Positions 12,151 to 21,910 are shown, counted from the first letter of the stretch. The stretch is 64,000 nt of DNA from Jiella flava (GCF_017349315.1 NZ_JAFMPP010000016.1:1-64000); one strand, 5' to 3'. The notes: generated from the letters alone by a model not told the origin. Made by a program: numbers and translations.

Positions 12151-12496
12151 ATCGAGCCGCCTGCGCCTTCCGATCTCGCCGAGCCGGCTGTGGAGCGGCA
12201 CCGATCACTTTTGATCGCCGCAGTTGATTTTTCGGCGGGCGCGACCCCAAATCTTCTTTCAGCGAAGGCGACTTTTCGAGTGCCGCGCCTTCGACAGCGG
12301 CGCCCACCACCCGTCTTCGCGTTGAAAGAGCCGTCGGCATGCCGGCCTCGCAGGCCGCCACGATCGCGTCAGTTCCCATGGCGGCAAGACAGTGATCCGG
12401 CGACCGGAGCGATCGACAGAGTTCCGTCTTCGACGCGTTGCGAGGCGTATTGACGCAAAGGCAAGAACCGCCGGCGCCGAATATGGGAGAAGACCA
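12151..12496. other. Gap between ltaE and the Rmf-like gene
   Basis: About 350 bp. Several overlapping short ORFs on both strands lack motifs and ribosome sites. No terminator with a T tract is visible. It probably contains the promoter of the Rmf-like gene. Confidence 0.35.
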
Positions 12497-12721
12497 ATGA
12501 TCACGGATGCCCATCAGCAGGGCCGGCTGGCCTTTGCCAAAAACCACCCGATGTCCGCTTGTGATTATCCCCAAGGCTCGGATCTTCGAGCCCAATGGAT
12601 GGACGGCTGGACCGAGGCGCGCAACGCCGCGCCGCAAGCGGGCAGCGCCCCGCGTCCCGGCCTGATGCGCGACGCCCGCCGCGCCGGCCGCATCGATCAC
12701 CCAACAGCGCACGAATCCTGA
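12497..12721 (+). CDS. Ribosome modulation factor (Rmf/CrpP-like) small protein
   Basis: A 74-residue protein. Residues 4-40 match the Rmf pattern of a Gly-Arg-x-Ala helix, Cys-x-Tyr-Pro, and a Trp-containing helix: HQQGRLAFAKNHPMSACDYP, then GSDLRAQWMDGWTEARN. Rmf proteins dimerise 70S ribosomes into inactive 100S particles in stationary phase; the related CrpP proteins have been linked to drug tolerance. The basic C-terminal tail (about 45-74) is not part of the family core. GGGAGAAG precedes the ATG; an upstream in-frame start lacks one. It sits alone upstream of puuA. The family assignment rests on pattern recognition only. Confidence 0.65.
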   Translation: MITDAHQQGRLAFAKNHPMSACDYPQGSDLRAQWMDGWTEARNAAPQAGSAPRPGLMRDARRAGRIDHPTAHES

Positions 12722-12982
12722 CCGTGAAGCCGGCATCACCCCTCAGCCGTGCGGCGAGGTCGATGCCTTGCCGCACGGCGTTTGCGCGCACTGCCGCATC
12801 GCTCTTTCCACACCTCACGCGTGCCTATATCCTGCGCGGGCGCCCCCAACAGGCCCTCCAGTCAGGCTTCCATGTCCGCACCGAAGAAACCGAAATCATC
12901 ACGTCCGCTCACCCCGGAACGGATCGATCCGCGCCGCCGGCCATCCGGCAGCCACGAGGCCAGCACGATCAAGGGCGCCCCG

Positions 12983-14413
12983 ATGTCCGTCAAGCGTGAC
13001 CTCGCCAAGCTGAAGCTCTCCGCCGAAGAAACCCGCGCCTTCCTGGAATCCAAGCGTGGCGTGCGTTCGATGGACGAAGCGCGCGAATGGCTGCAGTTTC
13101 GCGGCATCGACGATCTCGAATGCATCACCCCTGATCTCGCGGGCGTGGCGCGCGGCAAGATGATGCCGGCCAAGAAATTTGCCGACAACACCTCGCTCGC
13201 CCTCCCCTCCGCACTGTTCATGCACACCATCTCCGGCGAGTATCCGGAGGAGAGCGGTGACTTCCGCTATTCGCCGAACGACGGCGATCTGAAGCTGGTG
13301 CCTGATCTGTCGACGCTGTCGCTGGTGCCTTGGGAGAACGATCCGACGGCACAGGTGATCTGCGATCTCGTCGATCACTCCGGATCCGCCGTCGGCTATA
13401 CCCCCCGCAATGTTTTGAAGCGCGTTCTGGCGCTCTACGAAAATCAGGGCTGGAAACCGGTCGTCGCGCCGGAAATCGAATTCTATCTGGTCTCCAAGAA
13501 TGTCGATCCGGACTATCCGCTGGTGCCACCGATCGGCCGCTCCGGCCGGCAGATCCAGTCCGGCCAGTCCTATTCGATCGGCGGAGTCAACGAGTTCGAC
13601 GAGCTGATCGACGACATCTACGACTTCTCCGATGCCCAAGGGCTCGAAATCGATACGCTGATCCACGAGGAAGGCGCTGCCCAGCTCGAGATCAACCTGC
13701 GCCACGGCGATCCGCTGGAGCTGGCCGACCAGGTGTTCATGTTCAAGCGCACGATCCGCGAAGCGGCGCTCGGCCAGGACATCTATGCCACCTTCATGGC
13801 CAAGCCGATCCAGGGCCAGCCGGGCTCGGCCATGCACATCCACCAGTCGGTGACCGAGGCAACCAGCGGCCGCAACGTGTTTTCCAACGAGGACGGCACC
13901 GCCTCGGAGCTTTTCTACCACTTCATCGGCGGCATGCAGCGCTACGTGCCGAAGGCGCTGTTGATGATGGCGCCTTACGTCAATTCCTATCGCCGCCTGA
14001 CCTATGGCATGGCCGCGCCGACCAACACCGCCTGGGGGTTCGACAATCGCACCACGGCGTTCCGCGTGCCGACGTCCGATCCGGCGGGAAGGCGGGTGGA
14101 AAACCGGCTGCCTTCTTCCGACGCCAATCCCTATCTTGCCATCGCCGCCTCGCTGGCCTGTGGCTATCTCGGCATGGTGAAGGCCCTCAAACCCGACGAG
14201 CCAACCGATCAGACGGTCAATGAGGACGGCGGGATCGCCCTGCCGCGGGGTCTCCTCGAAGCGCTGGCGGTCTTCGAGACTGAGGAAGACTTTCACGACG
14301 TCTTCAGCCGGGAATTCGTCGGCACCTATGCCGGCGTGAAACGCGGCGAGCACGAGACCTTCATGCAGGTGATCAGTCCCTGGGAGCGCGAATTCCTTCT
14401 GCTGCAGGTCTGA
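12983..14413 (+). CDS. puuA: Glutamine synthetase-family protein, gamma-glutamylputrescine synthetase
   Basis: A 476-residue member of the glutamine synthetase family, matching PuuA in length. PuuA ligates glutamate to putrescine with ATP. Visible GS landmarks are APEIEFYLV (metal-binding Glu), HEEGAAQLEINLRHGDPLE, FMAKPIQGQPGSAMHIHQS (catalytic His region), FRVPTSD and ENRLPSSDANPYLAIAA. The substrate loop is of the PuuA/GlnT type rather than GlnA. Start choice: the ATG at 12983 gives family length; an in-frame ATG at 12872 would add 37 unrelated residues. puuB begins 4 bp after its stop, which supports the putrescine assignment. Confidence 0.85.
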   Translation: MSVKRDLAKLKLSAEETRAFLESKRGVRSMDEAREWLQFRGIDDLECITPDLAGVARGKMMPAKKFADNTSLALPSALFMHTISGEYPEESGDFRYSPNDGDLKLVPDLSTLSLVPWENDPTAQVICDLVDHSGSAVGYTPRNVLKRVLALYENQGWKPVVAPEIEFYLVSKNVDPDYPLVPPIGRSGRQIQSGQSYSIGGVNEFDELIDDIYDFSDAQGLEIDTLIHEEGAAQLEINLRHGDPLELADQVFMFKRTIREAALGQDIYATFMAKPIQGQPGSAMHIHQSVTEATSGRNVFSNEDGTASELFYHFIGGMQRYVPKALLMMAPYVNSYRRLTYGMAAPTNTAWGFDNRTTAFRVPTSDPAGRRVENRLPSSDANPYLAIAASLACGYLGMVKALKPDEPTDQTVNEDGGIALPRGLLEALAVFETEEDFHDVFSREFVGTYAGVKRGEHETFMQVISPWEREFLLLQV

Positions 14414-14417
14414 CCGC

Positions 14418-15701
14418 ATGAAGGATCATCTTTCACCGATTGCGCCCGGCCGATCCTATTATCAGGACACGGTCGAACGGCCGTGCTTTCCGCGTCTCGA
14501 TGGCGGGCTGAAGGTCGATGTTCTGATCGTGGGCGGGGGTTTTACCGGCCTGTCCGCGGCAATCCATCTGGCGAGAAGCGGGGTCGACGTCGCCGTGGTG
14601 GAAGCGCACCGTTTCGGCGACGGAGCATCCGGCCGCAACGGCGGACAAATGGGCACCGGCCAGCGGATCTGGCCTGGAGAGGTCGAGGCGCTTTACGGCT
14701 TCGAGCGCTCCAAGGCGCTGTTCGACCTCGCCGAGGAGGCCAAGACCCATCTGTTCGAGTTCATCGAGGCCAACGGCATCGACGCCGATCTGCGGATGGG
14801 GCAGCTCTCGCTCGCCCACAAACGCTCCTATCTGCCCGAATATCGCGGCCAGGTGGAGTCGCTGACGAGCCGCTACGGCTATCACGGCGTCAGCTATATG
14901 GACCGCGAGGAGACCGCCGAGCGAATCGGCTCGAACCGCTTCTTCGGCGGCATCCGCGACACCGGCACCGGCCACGTCAATCCGTTAAAGCTGGTTGTCG
15001 GCCTCGCCAAGGTGGCGGCGACAAGCGGTGCCAAGCTGTTCGAGGAGACCAAGGTGCTCGCCGCCCGCCGCACGGACGGGCGCATCGTTGCCGTGACCGA
15101 GACCGGCGAGATCACGGCCGAACGGTTGCTCTATGCCGTCAACGCCTACGGCCCCGGCCTCAGCGCGGCGATTGACGCGCGGGTGATGCCGATCAACTCC
15201 TTCATCGGCGCGACCGAGCCGTTGCCGGAGAGCGCCGGCGTCCTGCCCGGCGGCGAAGCTTGCGACGACTCCCGCTTCGTCGTGCGCTATTTCCGCAAGA
15301 GCGTCGACAACCGCCTGCTGTTCGGCGGCCGAGAAGCCTACACCTCTGCCGCGGGCGACATCACCCGCCACATCCGCAAGCAGATCGCCGAGGTCTACCC
15401 GCAATTGAAGGGCGTCGGGATGACCCATGCCTGGGGCGGTTCGGTGGGCATCACCATGCAGCGGCTGCCCTTCGTGCGCACGTTGGAGCCGGGCATCACG
15501 ACGATCGGCGGCTTTTCGGGCCACGGGGTGATGCTGGCGAACTTCGCCGGGCGGCTCTATGCCGAACGCGTTGCCGGCAATCGCGATCGTCTCGCCGAAT
15601 TCGAGGCACTGCAGATCCCGAACTTTCCGGGCGGCAGCCGCATGCGCGCGCCACTCTTGTTCCTCGCCATGACCTGGTTTTCGCTACGCGACCGGTTCTG
15701 A
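14418..15701 (+). CDS. puuB: Gamma-glutamylputrescine oxidoreductase (FAD-dependent)
   Basis: A 427-residue DAO-family flavoenzyme. The FAD-binding Rossmann motif is VDVLIVGGGFTGLSAAIHLA (residues about 31-50) with a GDGASGRNGGQMGTG loop typical of PuuB. A C-terminal glycine-rich FAD segment is at TTIGGFSGHGVMLANFAG. The enzyme oxidises gamma-glutamylputrescine to gamma-glutamyl-aminobutyraldehyde, releasing ammonia and hydrogen peroxide, the second step of the glutamylated putrescine route. It follows puuA by 4 bp, certainly co-transcribed. PuuC and PuuD are not in the window. A perfect hairpin CGGACC-AA-GGTCCG begins two bases after the stop but has no T tract. Confidence 0.87.
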   Translation: MKDHLSPIAPGRSYYQDTVERPCFPRLDGGLKVDVLIVGGGFTGLSAAIHLARSGVDVAVVEAHRFGDGASGRNGGQMGTGQRIWPGEVEALYGFERSKALFDLAEEAKTHLFEFIEANGIDADLRMGQLSLAHKRSYLPEYRGQVESLTSRYGYHGVSYMDREETAERIGSNRFFGGIRDTGTGHVNPLKLVVGLAKVAATSGAKLFEETKVLAARRTDGRIVAVTETGEITAERLLYAVNAYGPGLSAAIDARVMPINSFIGATEPLPESAGVLPGGEACDDSRFVVRYFRKSVDNRLLFGGREAYTSAAGDITRHIRKQIAEVYPQLKGVGMTHAWGGSVGITMQRLPFVRTLEPGITTIGGFSGHGVMLANFAGRLYAERVAGNRDRLAEFEALQIPNFPGGSRMRAPLLFLAMTWFSLRDRF

Positions 15702-16088
15702 CCGGACCAAGGTCCGCGATTGCACAAGGCAAACCCGGCCGTTCCCCCGGCAACCGGGTGTTCATGCTACAGGCATCGAAACCGTTGCAAATGGATCTGC
15801 CGTTTCCAACAATGATGGGGGAAAAGTTGACCAATTTGGATCATGGGTTTGCCGCCTCAACATCATGGGCGTCTTTGCAAAAAAAATTCTGATCACGGCT
15901 TAACAAATTTAGATTTTATCGCATCTTTCTTGGGCTAAAACTTAAGAACTCTGGTCGCCGGTGCCCAGAGATTCGTTCGTAGGGAGCTGCCCGTCTGTGG
16001 CCGTGATGAAGGATCCGACAGTGCCCCGTGATCTGCGCCTTATGCGCACACGGAGCCTCGTCCCGGGTGGATTGCCTCTTGCAAGTCC
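15702..16088. other. Gap and promoter region upstream of bphO
   Basis: About 390 bp. The right half (15830-15950) is markedly AT-rich against the GC-rich background and probably contains the bphO-bphP promoter. I did not find a convincing light- or redox-regulator palindrome. Confidence 0.4.
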
Positions 16089-16799
16089 ATGGGATCAAAC
16101 GCATCTCAAAACACCATGACCGATTCTTCGATCCCACAAAACGCTTTCGATCCAAGGCTTGCGGCTCCCGAAAAAGAGACCAGTCTGCGCGATTTTCTGC
16201 GACAGCAGACCCGTGACAGCCATACGAGTCTCGATCGCCGCTTGGCGTCGATCGGCAACGGCGAGATGAAAATAGATGATTATTACAACTTCATACTGAT
16301 GAATCTAGCCGCCTATCGCGCTCTGGAAACATTTTTAAGTCAGTATATGCATAACACAACCGATTTGTTCTTCGTCTGGCTGCGCGGCAATCGCCACCAC
16401 CTGGAAATCGACGCGGCGGCAATGGCCTTACCCGCGATCGAGACACCAACCTTTTCGATGCCAAGCTTCGGCACGCCGGAACAGGCTGGCCTTGCCTATG
16501 TGCTCGAAGGCGCCAGAGCTGGCGCACGCTTCGTCCATCGTCAGCTGCAGAAGTCCGAGTTCTTCGTGCCCTCCACCAAGCTTTCTGCCGAGTTCCTCGC
16601 CGGTGCTTTCGATCGCGATCACGAATCGCACAGCTTCGCTCGCCTTGCGCCGGACATCATTGGCGATCGGGCCTCTACGCGCGCCTTAACCGCGGCCCTT
16701 TCAACATTTACGCTGTTTTCACACGCCCTGGATCAGGCGCTCGGGCGACGGGCCGATCACGTCGTCGACACGGACGCTCCGCTGGAGATCTGTCAATGA
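16089..16799 (+). CDS. bphO: Biliverdin-forming heme oxygenase
   Basis: A 236-residue heme oxygenase-family protein. The proximal heme ligand is His45 in LRQQTRDSHTSLDRRL, and the family's helical bundle continues through DDYYNFILMNLAAYRALE. HO enzymes open heme to biliverdin, iron and CO; biliverdin is the chromophore of the phytochrome encoded next. Its stop codon overlaps the phytochrome ATG by 4 bp, so chromophore synthesis and apoprotein are coupled. An alternative ATG at 16116 would shorten the N-terminus by 9 residues; neither start has a strong ribosome site. The distal Gly-rich helix is not clearly seen, so I rely partly on context. Confidence 0.85.
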   Translation: MGSNASQNTMTDSSIPQNAFDPRLAAPEKETSLRDFLRQQTRDSHTSLDRRLASIGNGEMKIDDYYNFILMNLAAYRALETFLSQYMHNTTDLFFVWLRGNRHHLEIDAAAMALPAIETPTFSMPSFGTPEQAGLAYVLEGARAGARFVHRQLQKSEFFVPSTKLSAEFLAGAFDRDHESHSFARLAPDIIGDRASTRALTAALSTFTLFSHALDQALGRRADHVVDTDAPLEICQ

Positions 16800-19399
16800 C
16801 AACGCCACTTGCCATCTCCGATCAGCTCGACTTGTCGAACTGCGACCGCGAGCCGATCCATCTGCTTGGACAGATCCAGCACTTCGGCTATCTCGTCGCG
16901 GTCTCCATGGATTGGATTGTTCAGCACGTCTCGGCGAATATCGAGGAGCTGTTTGGCCGCCAGCCCGACGACATGCTGGGATGCCCGCTCGCCGAAATCT
17001 TGCCTGACGGTTCGCTGCATCTCATTCGCGGCAAGCTGCAGCTGATCGCGCCGAATGAAGGCTGCGAACGGGTTTTCAGCATCGATTTTTTCGGCGACGG
17101 TCGCTACTTCGACATTGCCGTGCACATCTCCAACACCTCGATCGTCATCGAACTCGAGCGCTCCGAGAGCAATGCCGCAAGCAACGGCAATCCCGGCATG
17201 CTTCTCAAAGCGATGGTCGCACGCATTCAGCGCTGCGACTTCACCACGGCGGTGTTTCGCGAGTGCGTGCGACAGCTGCGCGCGGTCACCGGCTTCGACC
17301 GGGTCATGCTCTACCGCTTCGCCGAGAGCGGCTCGGGCGCAGTCGTCGCCGAGTCGCTCAATCGCAATCTCGAGCCGTTCCTTGGCCTGAACTATCCGGC
17401 GACGGACATCCCGCGCCAGGCCCGCCAGCTCTATTTGCGCAACCGTATCCGGATCATCGCCGATGTCGACAGCCAGAATATTGACATCGTTCCCCAGACC
17501 GATCCGAGCGGGGCGCCACTCGACTTGTCGCTGTCCGTCACGCGTGCAGTCTCGCCGATCCATGTCGAATATCTGAAGAACATGGGGGTCCATGCCTCCC
17601 TGTCGATTTCGGTGGTGATCGACGACAAACTGTGGGGCCTGTTCGCGCTGCACAACTACACGCCGCGGCTGCTGAGCATGGAAATGCGCAGCACGATGGA
17701 GCTGTTCGGCGAAATGGCCTCGCTGATCATCGAAGGCCGGCTCGGCAAGGAAACCCGCCGGGTCGAGGAAGAGGCACGCGACCTCAACGACCGGGTCGTG
17801 GCCAAGCTGATCTCGACCTCACCGACGATGGCCGAGCTGATCGACTTTGCCGAGGATTTTCGCGAACTCATCCCCTGCGACGGCTTCGCGGTCTGGGCCA
17901 AGGACGTTGTGCGCACGGTCGGTCAATGTCCGTTCCCGGACGACATGCCGGGTCTGGCACGGTTCCTCAACCGCGCCGCATCGAGCCGCGTCTATGCGAC
18001 CGACGAGCTGTCCTCGGTCTATCCGAAGGCCGCCGAATTCGTCGACCGGGCGGCGGGGCTGCTCGCCATTCCGATCTCCCGGGCGCCGCGTGATTATCTG
18101 CTCTTCTTCCGCAAGGAGATCGTCGAGACCGTGACCTGGGCCGGCCGGCCGGACGAAAAGCCGGTCGAATTCGGACCAAACGGGCCGCGGCTGACACCGC
18201 GCAAGAGCTTCGAAGCATGGCAGGAGACCGTGCGCGGCAAATGCCGACCCTGGTCCCCCGCCAGGTTGAAGGCCGCCGAGGCGCTGCGGGTCTCGATCCT
18301 GGAAGTGCTGCTGCGCTTCAACGAGGAGACCGAACGCCAGCAGAAGCTCGCGAGCCAGCATCAGGAACTTCTGATCGCCGAGCTCAACCATCGCGTTCGC
18401 AATATTTTGAGCCTGATGCGCGCCCTGGTCGTGCAGAGTCGGGCGAGTGCCGAGAGCGTCGACGACTTCTCAACGATCATCGGCGGTCGCATCCAGGCCC
18501 TCGCCCGCGCCCACGACCAGATCACCGACGACAACTACAAGGCCCAGAGCCTGCGCGCGATCATGCAGACCGAGATCGAGGCCTATATCGGCCCGAAAGC
18601 GTCCCGGGTGCATCTCGACGGGCCGGTCATCCTCGTCGAGGCCAAGGCCTTTTCAACGCTGGCTCTCGTGTTCCACGAAATGGTGACGAACTCCGCTAAA
18701 TATGGCGCGCTGTCCGATTCACGCGGCAACGTCCGTGTCAGCTGGCGGATCGACGACAACGAGAATTGCGAAATCCTCTGGCGCGAAAGCGATGGTCCAC
18801 CGGTCAAGCCGCCGAGCCGGCGCGGCTTCGGATCGACCATCATCGAACGCTCCATTCCCCATGATCTGGGCGGCGAAGTGTCGGTGGAATATCACCTCAC
18901 GGGGCTCAAGGCCCGCTTCGTCCTGCCCTCACAGGTTTTTCAACTCAAGAGCGAGTTGGAGGCAAATATTGAGGAGACCGACTACGTGCACAAAGGTTAT
19001 AAGGGCCAGGACGTCCTGCTACAGTCGAGACTTGCGGGCAAAACCGGACTGATCCTCGAAGACAACATGATTATCTCCCTCGACGCCGAGCAGATGCTGC
19101 TCGAAAAGGGAGCGAAGGACGTGATCACGGCGATGAGCGTTTCCGAGGCGAAGCGCATCGTCGACCGCCATACGATCGACATTGCGCTGCTTGACGTCAA
19201 TCTCGGCAACGAGACCAGCTTCTCGCTGGTGCCGGCGCTCGAAGCCAAGGCGATCCCTTATGTCTTTGTGACCGGCTACGGCGAGAAGCTCGAATTGCCG
19301 GATCACGTCGATCCGCGCACCGAGGCGGTCAAAAAGCCGTTTGCGACCGAGCAGTTGGTCGCGGCACTGGACCGCGCGCTGGCGCGGCGCGAAGGTTGA
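16796..19399 (+). CDS. bphP: Bacteriophytochrome, HWE histidine kinase with C-terminal receiver
   Basis: An 867-residue light sensor. PAS domain about 20-120, GAF about 140-310, PHY about 325-500, HWE-type kinase about 520-725, receiver about 745-860. Biliverdin-attachment Cys16 lies in LSNCDREPIHLLGQIQHFG. GAF holds the phytochrome signature YPATDIPRQARQLY, and the PHY tongue has PRKSF in LTPRKSFEAWQE. The kinase H-box is ELNHRVRN (His532) with N-box HEMVTNSAKYGALS and the WRE motif. The receiver's phosphoacceptor is Asp800 in IALLDVNLGNE. Being a hybrid, it can pass phosphate internally or to a separate partner; no output gene is next to it. Red/far-red sensing is known for the family. Confidence 0.96.
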   Translation: MTTPLAISDQLDLSNCDREPIHLLGQIQHFGYLVAVSMDWIVQHVSANIEELFGRQPDDMLGCPLAEILPDGSLHLIRGKLQLIAPNEGCERVFSIDFFGDGRYFDIAVHISNTSIVIELERSESNAASNGNPGMLLKAMVARIQRCDFTTAVFRECVRQLRAVTGFDRVMLYRFAESGSGAVVAESLNRNLEPFLGLNYPATDIPRQARQLYLRNRIRIIADVDSQNIDIVPQTDPSGAPLDLSLSVTRAVSPIHVEYLKNMGVHASLSISVVIDDKLWGLFALHNYTPRLLSMEMRSTMELFGEMASLIIEGRLGKETRRVEEEARDLNDRVVAKLISTSPTMAELIDFAEDFRELIPCDGFAVWAKDVVRTVGQCPFPDDMPGLARFLNRAASSRVYATDELSSVYPKAAEFVDRAAGLLAIPISRAPRDYLLFFRKEIVETVTWAGRPDEKPVEFGPNGPRLTPRKSFEAWQETVRGKCRPWSPARLKAAEALRVSILEVLLRFNEETERQQKLASQHQELLIAELNHRVRNILSLMRALVVQSRASAESVDDFSTIIGGRIQALARAHDQITDDNYKAQSLRAIMQTEIEAYIGPKASRVHLDGPVILVEAKAFSTLALVFHEMVTNSAKYGALSDSRGNVRVSWRIDDNENCEILWRESDGPPVKPPSRRGFGSTIIERSIPHDLGGEVSVEYHLTGLKARFVLPSQVFQLKSELEANIEETDYVHKGYKGQDVLLQSRLAGKTGLILEDNMIISLDAEQMLLEKGAKDVITAMSVSEAKRIVDRHTIDIALLDVNLGNETSFSLVPALEAKAIPYVFVTGYGEKLELPDHVDPRTEAVKKPFATEQLVAALDRALARREG

Positions 19400-19702
19400 T
19401 CACCAAGACGCCGCCAAGCTCTGCGATAATTTTGAGAGCGGCGTGTCGACCGCGGTTGTATTTCCCATCGCTGCAATGAATGCCTACAGAGCGCCGTGCG
19501 CCCGACAGAACACACAACGAACGCACTATCGCGGTGAGAGACTGCACAGCGCTTTGTCGCCGCGATCCGGCGACGCGCCGGTGGTATTTTTTACCGGCAC
19601 TGGAAAAATTCAATCGATTAGATTAGAGGCTCGGCCAAGGGGCGCTGCTACGGTCGGCGGTCGGCCTTAATCGCAGCGTCCATCGCGGTCAGGAAGAGTT
19701 CG
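19400..19702. other. Gap upstream of the zwf operon
   Basis: About 300 bp between bphP and zwf, expected to carry the zwf promoter. An AT-richer stretch lies at about 19585-19630. GGAAGAG lies just before the zwf ATG. No hairpin terminator for bphP is evident. Confidence 0.4.
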
Positions 19703-21181
19703 ATGTCCAGCCAAATCATTCCCGTCGATCCGTTTGACTACGTCGTCTTCGGCGGCAACGGCGATCTTGCCGAACGCAAATTGCTTCCGGCGCTCTATCA
19801 TCGCGACCGCGATGGCCAAATCCCGGCCGAATCCCGGATCATCGGCGCCTCGCGCAGCGACCTGTCCGACGAATCCTTCCGGCAATTCGCTGCGGAGGCG
19901 CTGACCAAGCACGTCAAGCCAGAGGACATCCACCAGACCTCCCTCGACCGCTTTCTCTCACGGCTTCACTACCGCACCGTCGAGGCCCAATCCGATGCAG
20001 GCTGGGACGAGCTGCGCGCGCTTCTCGACGAGGCCGGCCAGGAGCGGATCCGCGCCTTTTATCTCGCCGTCGGTCCCTCGCTGTTCGGACCGATCGCCGA
20101 GCGGATCAGCGGCAAGGGCTTGGCCAACGAGCATGCCCGGCTGGTCGTCGAAAAGCCGGTCGGCCGCGACCTCGAATCGGCCCATGTGCTGAACGAGATG
20201 ATCGGCCAGCATTTTCGCGAAGAGCAGATCTTCCGCATCGACCATTATCTCGGCAAGGAGACGGTGCAAAATCTGATGGCGCTGCGCTTTGCCAACGCCC
20301 TTTACGAGCCGATCTGGAATTCCACTCACATCGACCACGTGCAGATCACCGTCGGCGAGTCGGTCGGGCTTGAAGGCCGCGCGGGCTATTACGATAAGGC
20401 CGGCGCCCTGCGTGACATGGTGCAGAATCACATTCTGCAGCTGGTCTGTCTGGTGGCGCTCGAACCGCCCTCGGCGATGGACGCCGATGCGCTGCGCGAC
20501 GAGAAGCTGAAGGTGCTGCGGGCACTGAAGCCGATCGACACCTCGAATGTCGAGAGCCTCATCGTGCGCGGCCAGTATAAGGCCGGCGCCTCGAGCGGCG
20601 CCGCGGTCAAGAGCTATGCCGACGATCTCGGCAGCCATGACAGCGACACCGAGACCTTCGTCGCGATCAAGGCGGAGATCGGCAATTGGCGCTGGGCGGG
20701 CGTGCCGTTCTATCTGCGCACCGGTAAGCGCTTGTCGGAGCGGATGTCGGAAATCGTCGTGACCTTCCGGCCGATCCCGCACAACATCTTCCAGAACGTT
20801 GCCGGCAACATCGTTCAGAACCAGCTGGTCATGCGGCTGCAGCCGAACGAAGGCGTCAAGCAGTGGCTGATGATCAAGGATCCCGGCCCCGGCGGCATGC
20901 GGTTGAAGCACGTGCCGCTCGACATGACCTTTGCTGAGTCCTTCATGACCCGCAATCCGGACGCCTATGAGCGCCTGCTGATGGATGTCATTCGCGGCAA
21001 TCAGACGCTGTTCATGCGCCGCGACGAGGTCGAGGCGGCCTGGGAATGGATCGATCCGATCCTGAAAGCCTGGGACGAGAAGAGCGTTCGCCCCCAGGGC
21101 TACACCGCCGGCACCTGGGGACCGTCGTCCTCGGTCGCGCTGATCGAGCGCGACGGACGCACCTGGCACGAGCCGGACTGA
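19703..21181 (+). CDS. zwf: Glucose-6-phosphate 1-dehydrogenase
   Basis: A 492-residue enzyme, full length, oxidising glucose 6-phosphate to 6-phosphogluconolactone with NAD(P). The coenzyme fold is at the N-terminus (VVFGGNGDLAERKLLPALY). The substrate and catalytic segment is RIDHYLGKETVQNLMALRFA, with Lys and His-Asp in place. VEKPVGRDLESA precedes it. The C-terminal beta-sheet domain carries FYLRTGKRL. It is the first gene of the Entner-Doudoroff operon zwf-pgl-edd; pgl starts 24 bp downstream. The KDPG aldolase gene eda is not in the window. Confidence 0.97.
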   Translation: MSSQIIPVDPFDYVVFGGNGDLAERKLLPALYHRDRDGQIPAESRIIGASRSDLSDESFRQFAAEALTKHVKPEDIHQTSLDRFLSRLHYRTVEAQSDAGWDELRALLDEAGQERIRAFYLAVGPSLFGPIAERISGKGLANEHARLVVEKPVGRDLESAHVLNEMIGQHFREEQIFRIDHYLGKETVQNLMALRFANALYEPIWNSTHIDHVQITVGESVGLEGRAGYYDKAGALRDMVQNHILQLVCLVALEPPSAMDADALRDEKLKVLRALKPIDTSNVESLIVRGQYKAGASSGAAVKSYADDLGSHDSDTETFVAIKAEIGNWRWAGVPFYLRTGKRLSERMSEIVVTFRPIPHNIFQNVAGNIVQNQLVMRLQPNEGVKQWLMIKDPGPGGMRLKHVPLDMTFAESFMTRNPDAYERLLMDVIRGNQTLFMRRDEVEAAWEWIDPILKAWDEKSVRPQGYTAGTWGPSSSVALIERDGRTWHEPD

Positions 21182-21205
21182 GCCCCTGCAACGAAAGAGC
21201 TGATC

Positions 21206-21910
21206 ATGGCCGAGCCGACCTTTCACCGCTACGCCAATCGCGAGGATCTCGCCGAAGCCCTGGCGACGGGCGTTGCGGCGGTGCTCGCCGGCGCGATCGC
21301 CACATCCGGGGCGGCGCGGCTGGCGGTGTCGGGCGGCTCGACGCCGAAGCGCTTCTTCGAGCGGCTTTCGGCGATCGGGCTCGACTGGCAGGAGGTGACG
21401 ATCACGCTCGTCGACGAGCGTTGGGTCCCAGAGGAAAGCGCCCGCTCCAACGCCGCAATGCTGCGGCGCCATCTGTTGCAGGGGCCGGCCGCTGCCGCTC
21501 ACTTCGTGCCCTTCTACGAGCCGAGTGCCAGGCCGGAAGAGGTGCATGAAACGCTGGAAGAGCGGTTCCAGCGGATCGGCCGCCGTTTCGACGTCGTGAT
21601 CCTCGGTATGGGCACCGACGGCCACACCGCCTCCTGGTTCCCCAATGCACCCGGCTTGGCCGACTGTCTCGACCCGAAGGGCGACCTCTCGGTCGGCATC
21701 GTCCATCCAAAGGACATGGACGAGCCGCGGGTCACGCTGACCTTCCCGATGCTCGCCGATGCGCGGCTGCTTGCCCTGCATATCGAGGGCGAGGAAAAGC
21801 TTGCAACCTTCCAAGCCGCGCAGGCGGCTGGATCGGTTGAGGACATGCCGGTGCGCGCGATCCTGCGGGCCGACCGGCCGGAGCCTTTGAATATCTTCTG
21901 GGCGCCCTGA
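21206..21910 (+). CDS. pgl: 6-phosphogluconolactonase
   Basis: A 234-residue SugP/GlmB-fold hydrolase that opens 6-phosphogluconolactone to 6-phosphogluconate. Family motifs are LAVSGGSTPKRFFERL (phosphate-binding loop), VTITLVDERWVPEESARSN and VILGMGTDGHTASWFPNAP, which includes the catalytic His. Usual length for the DevB/Pgl family. It follows zwf by 24 bp and is followed after 137 bp by edd. The C-terminus ends in the common PLNIFWAP-type tail. Cytosolic. Confidence 0.96.
   Translation: MAEPTFHRYANREDLAEALATGVAAVLAGAIATSGAARLAVSGGSTPKRFFERLSAIGLDWQEVTITLVDERWVPEESARSNAAMLRRHLLQGPAAAAHFVPFYEPSARPEEVHETLEERFQRIGRRFDVVILGMGTDGHTASWFPNAPGLADCLDPKGDLSVGIVHPKDMDEPRVTLTFPMLADARLLALHIEGEEKLATFQAAQAAGSVEDMPVRAILRADRPEPLNIFWAP

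Noticed and set aside
19958-21814. A 618-codon minus-strand frame over zwf and pgl
   Set aside because: Antisense shadow without recognisable domains.
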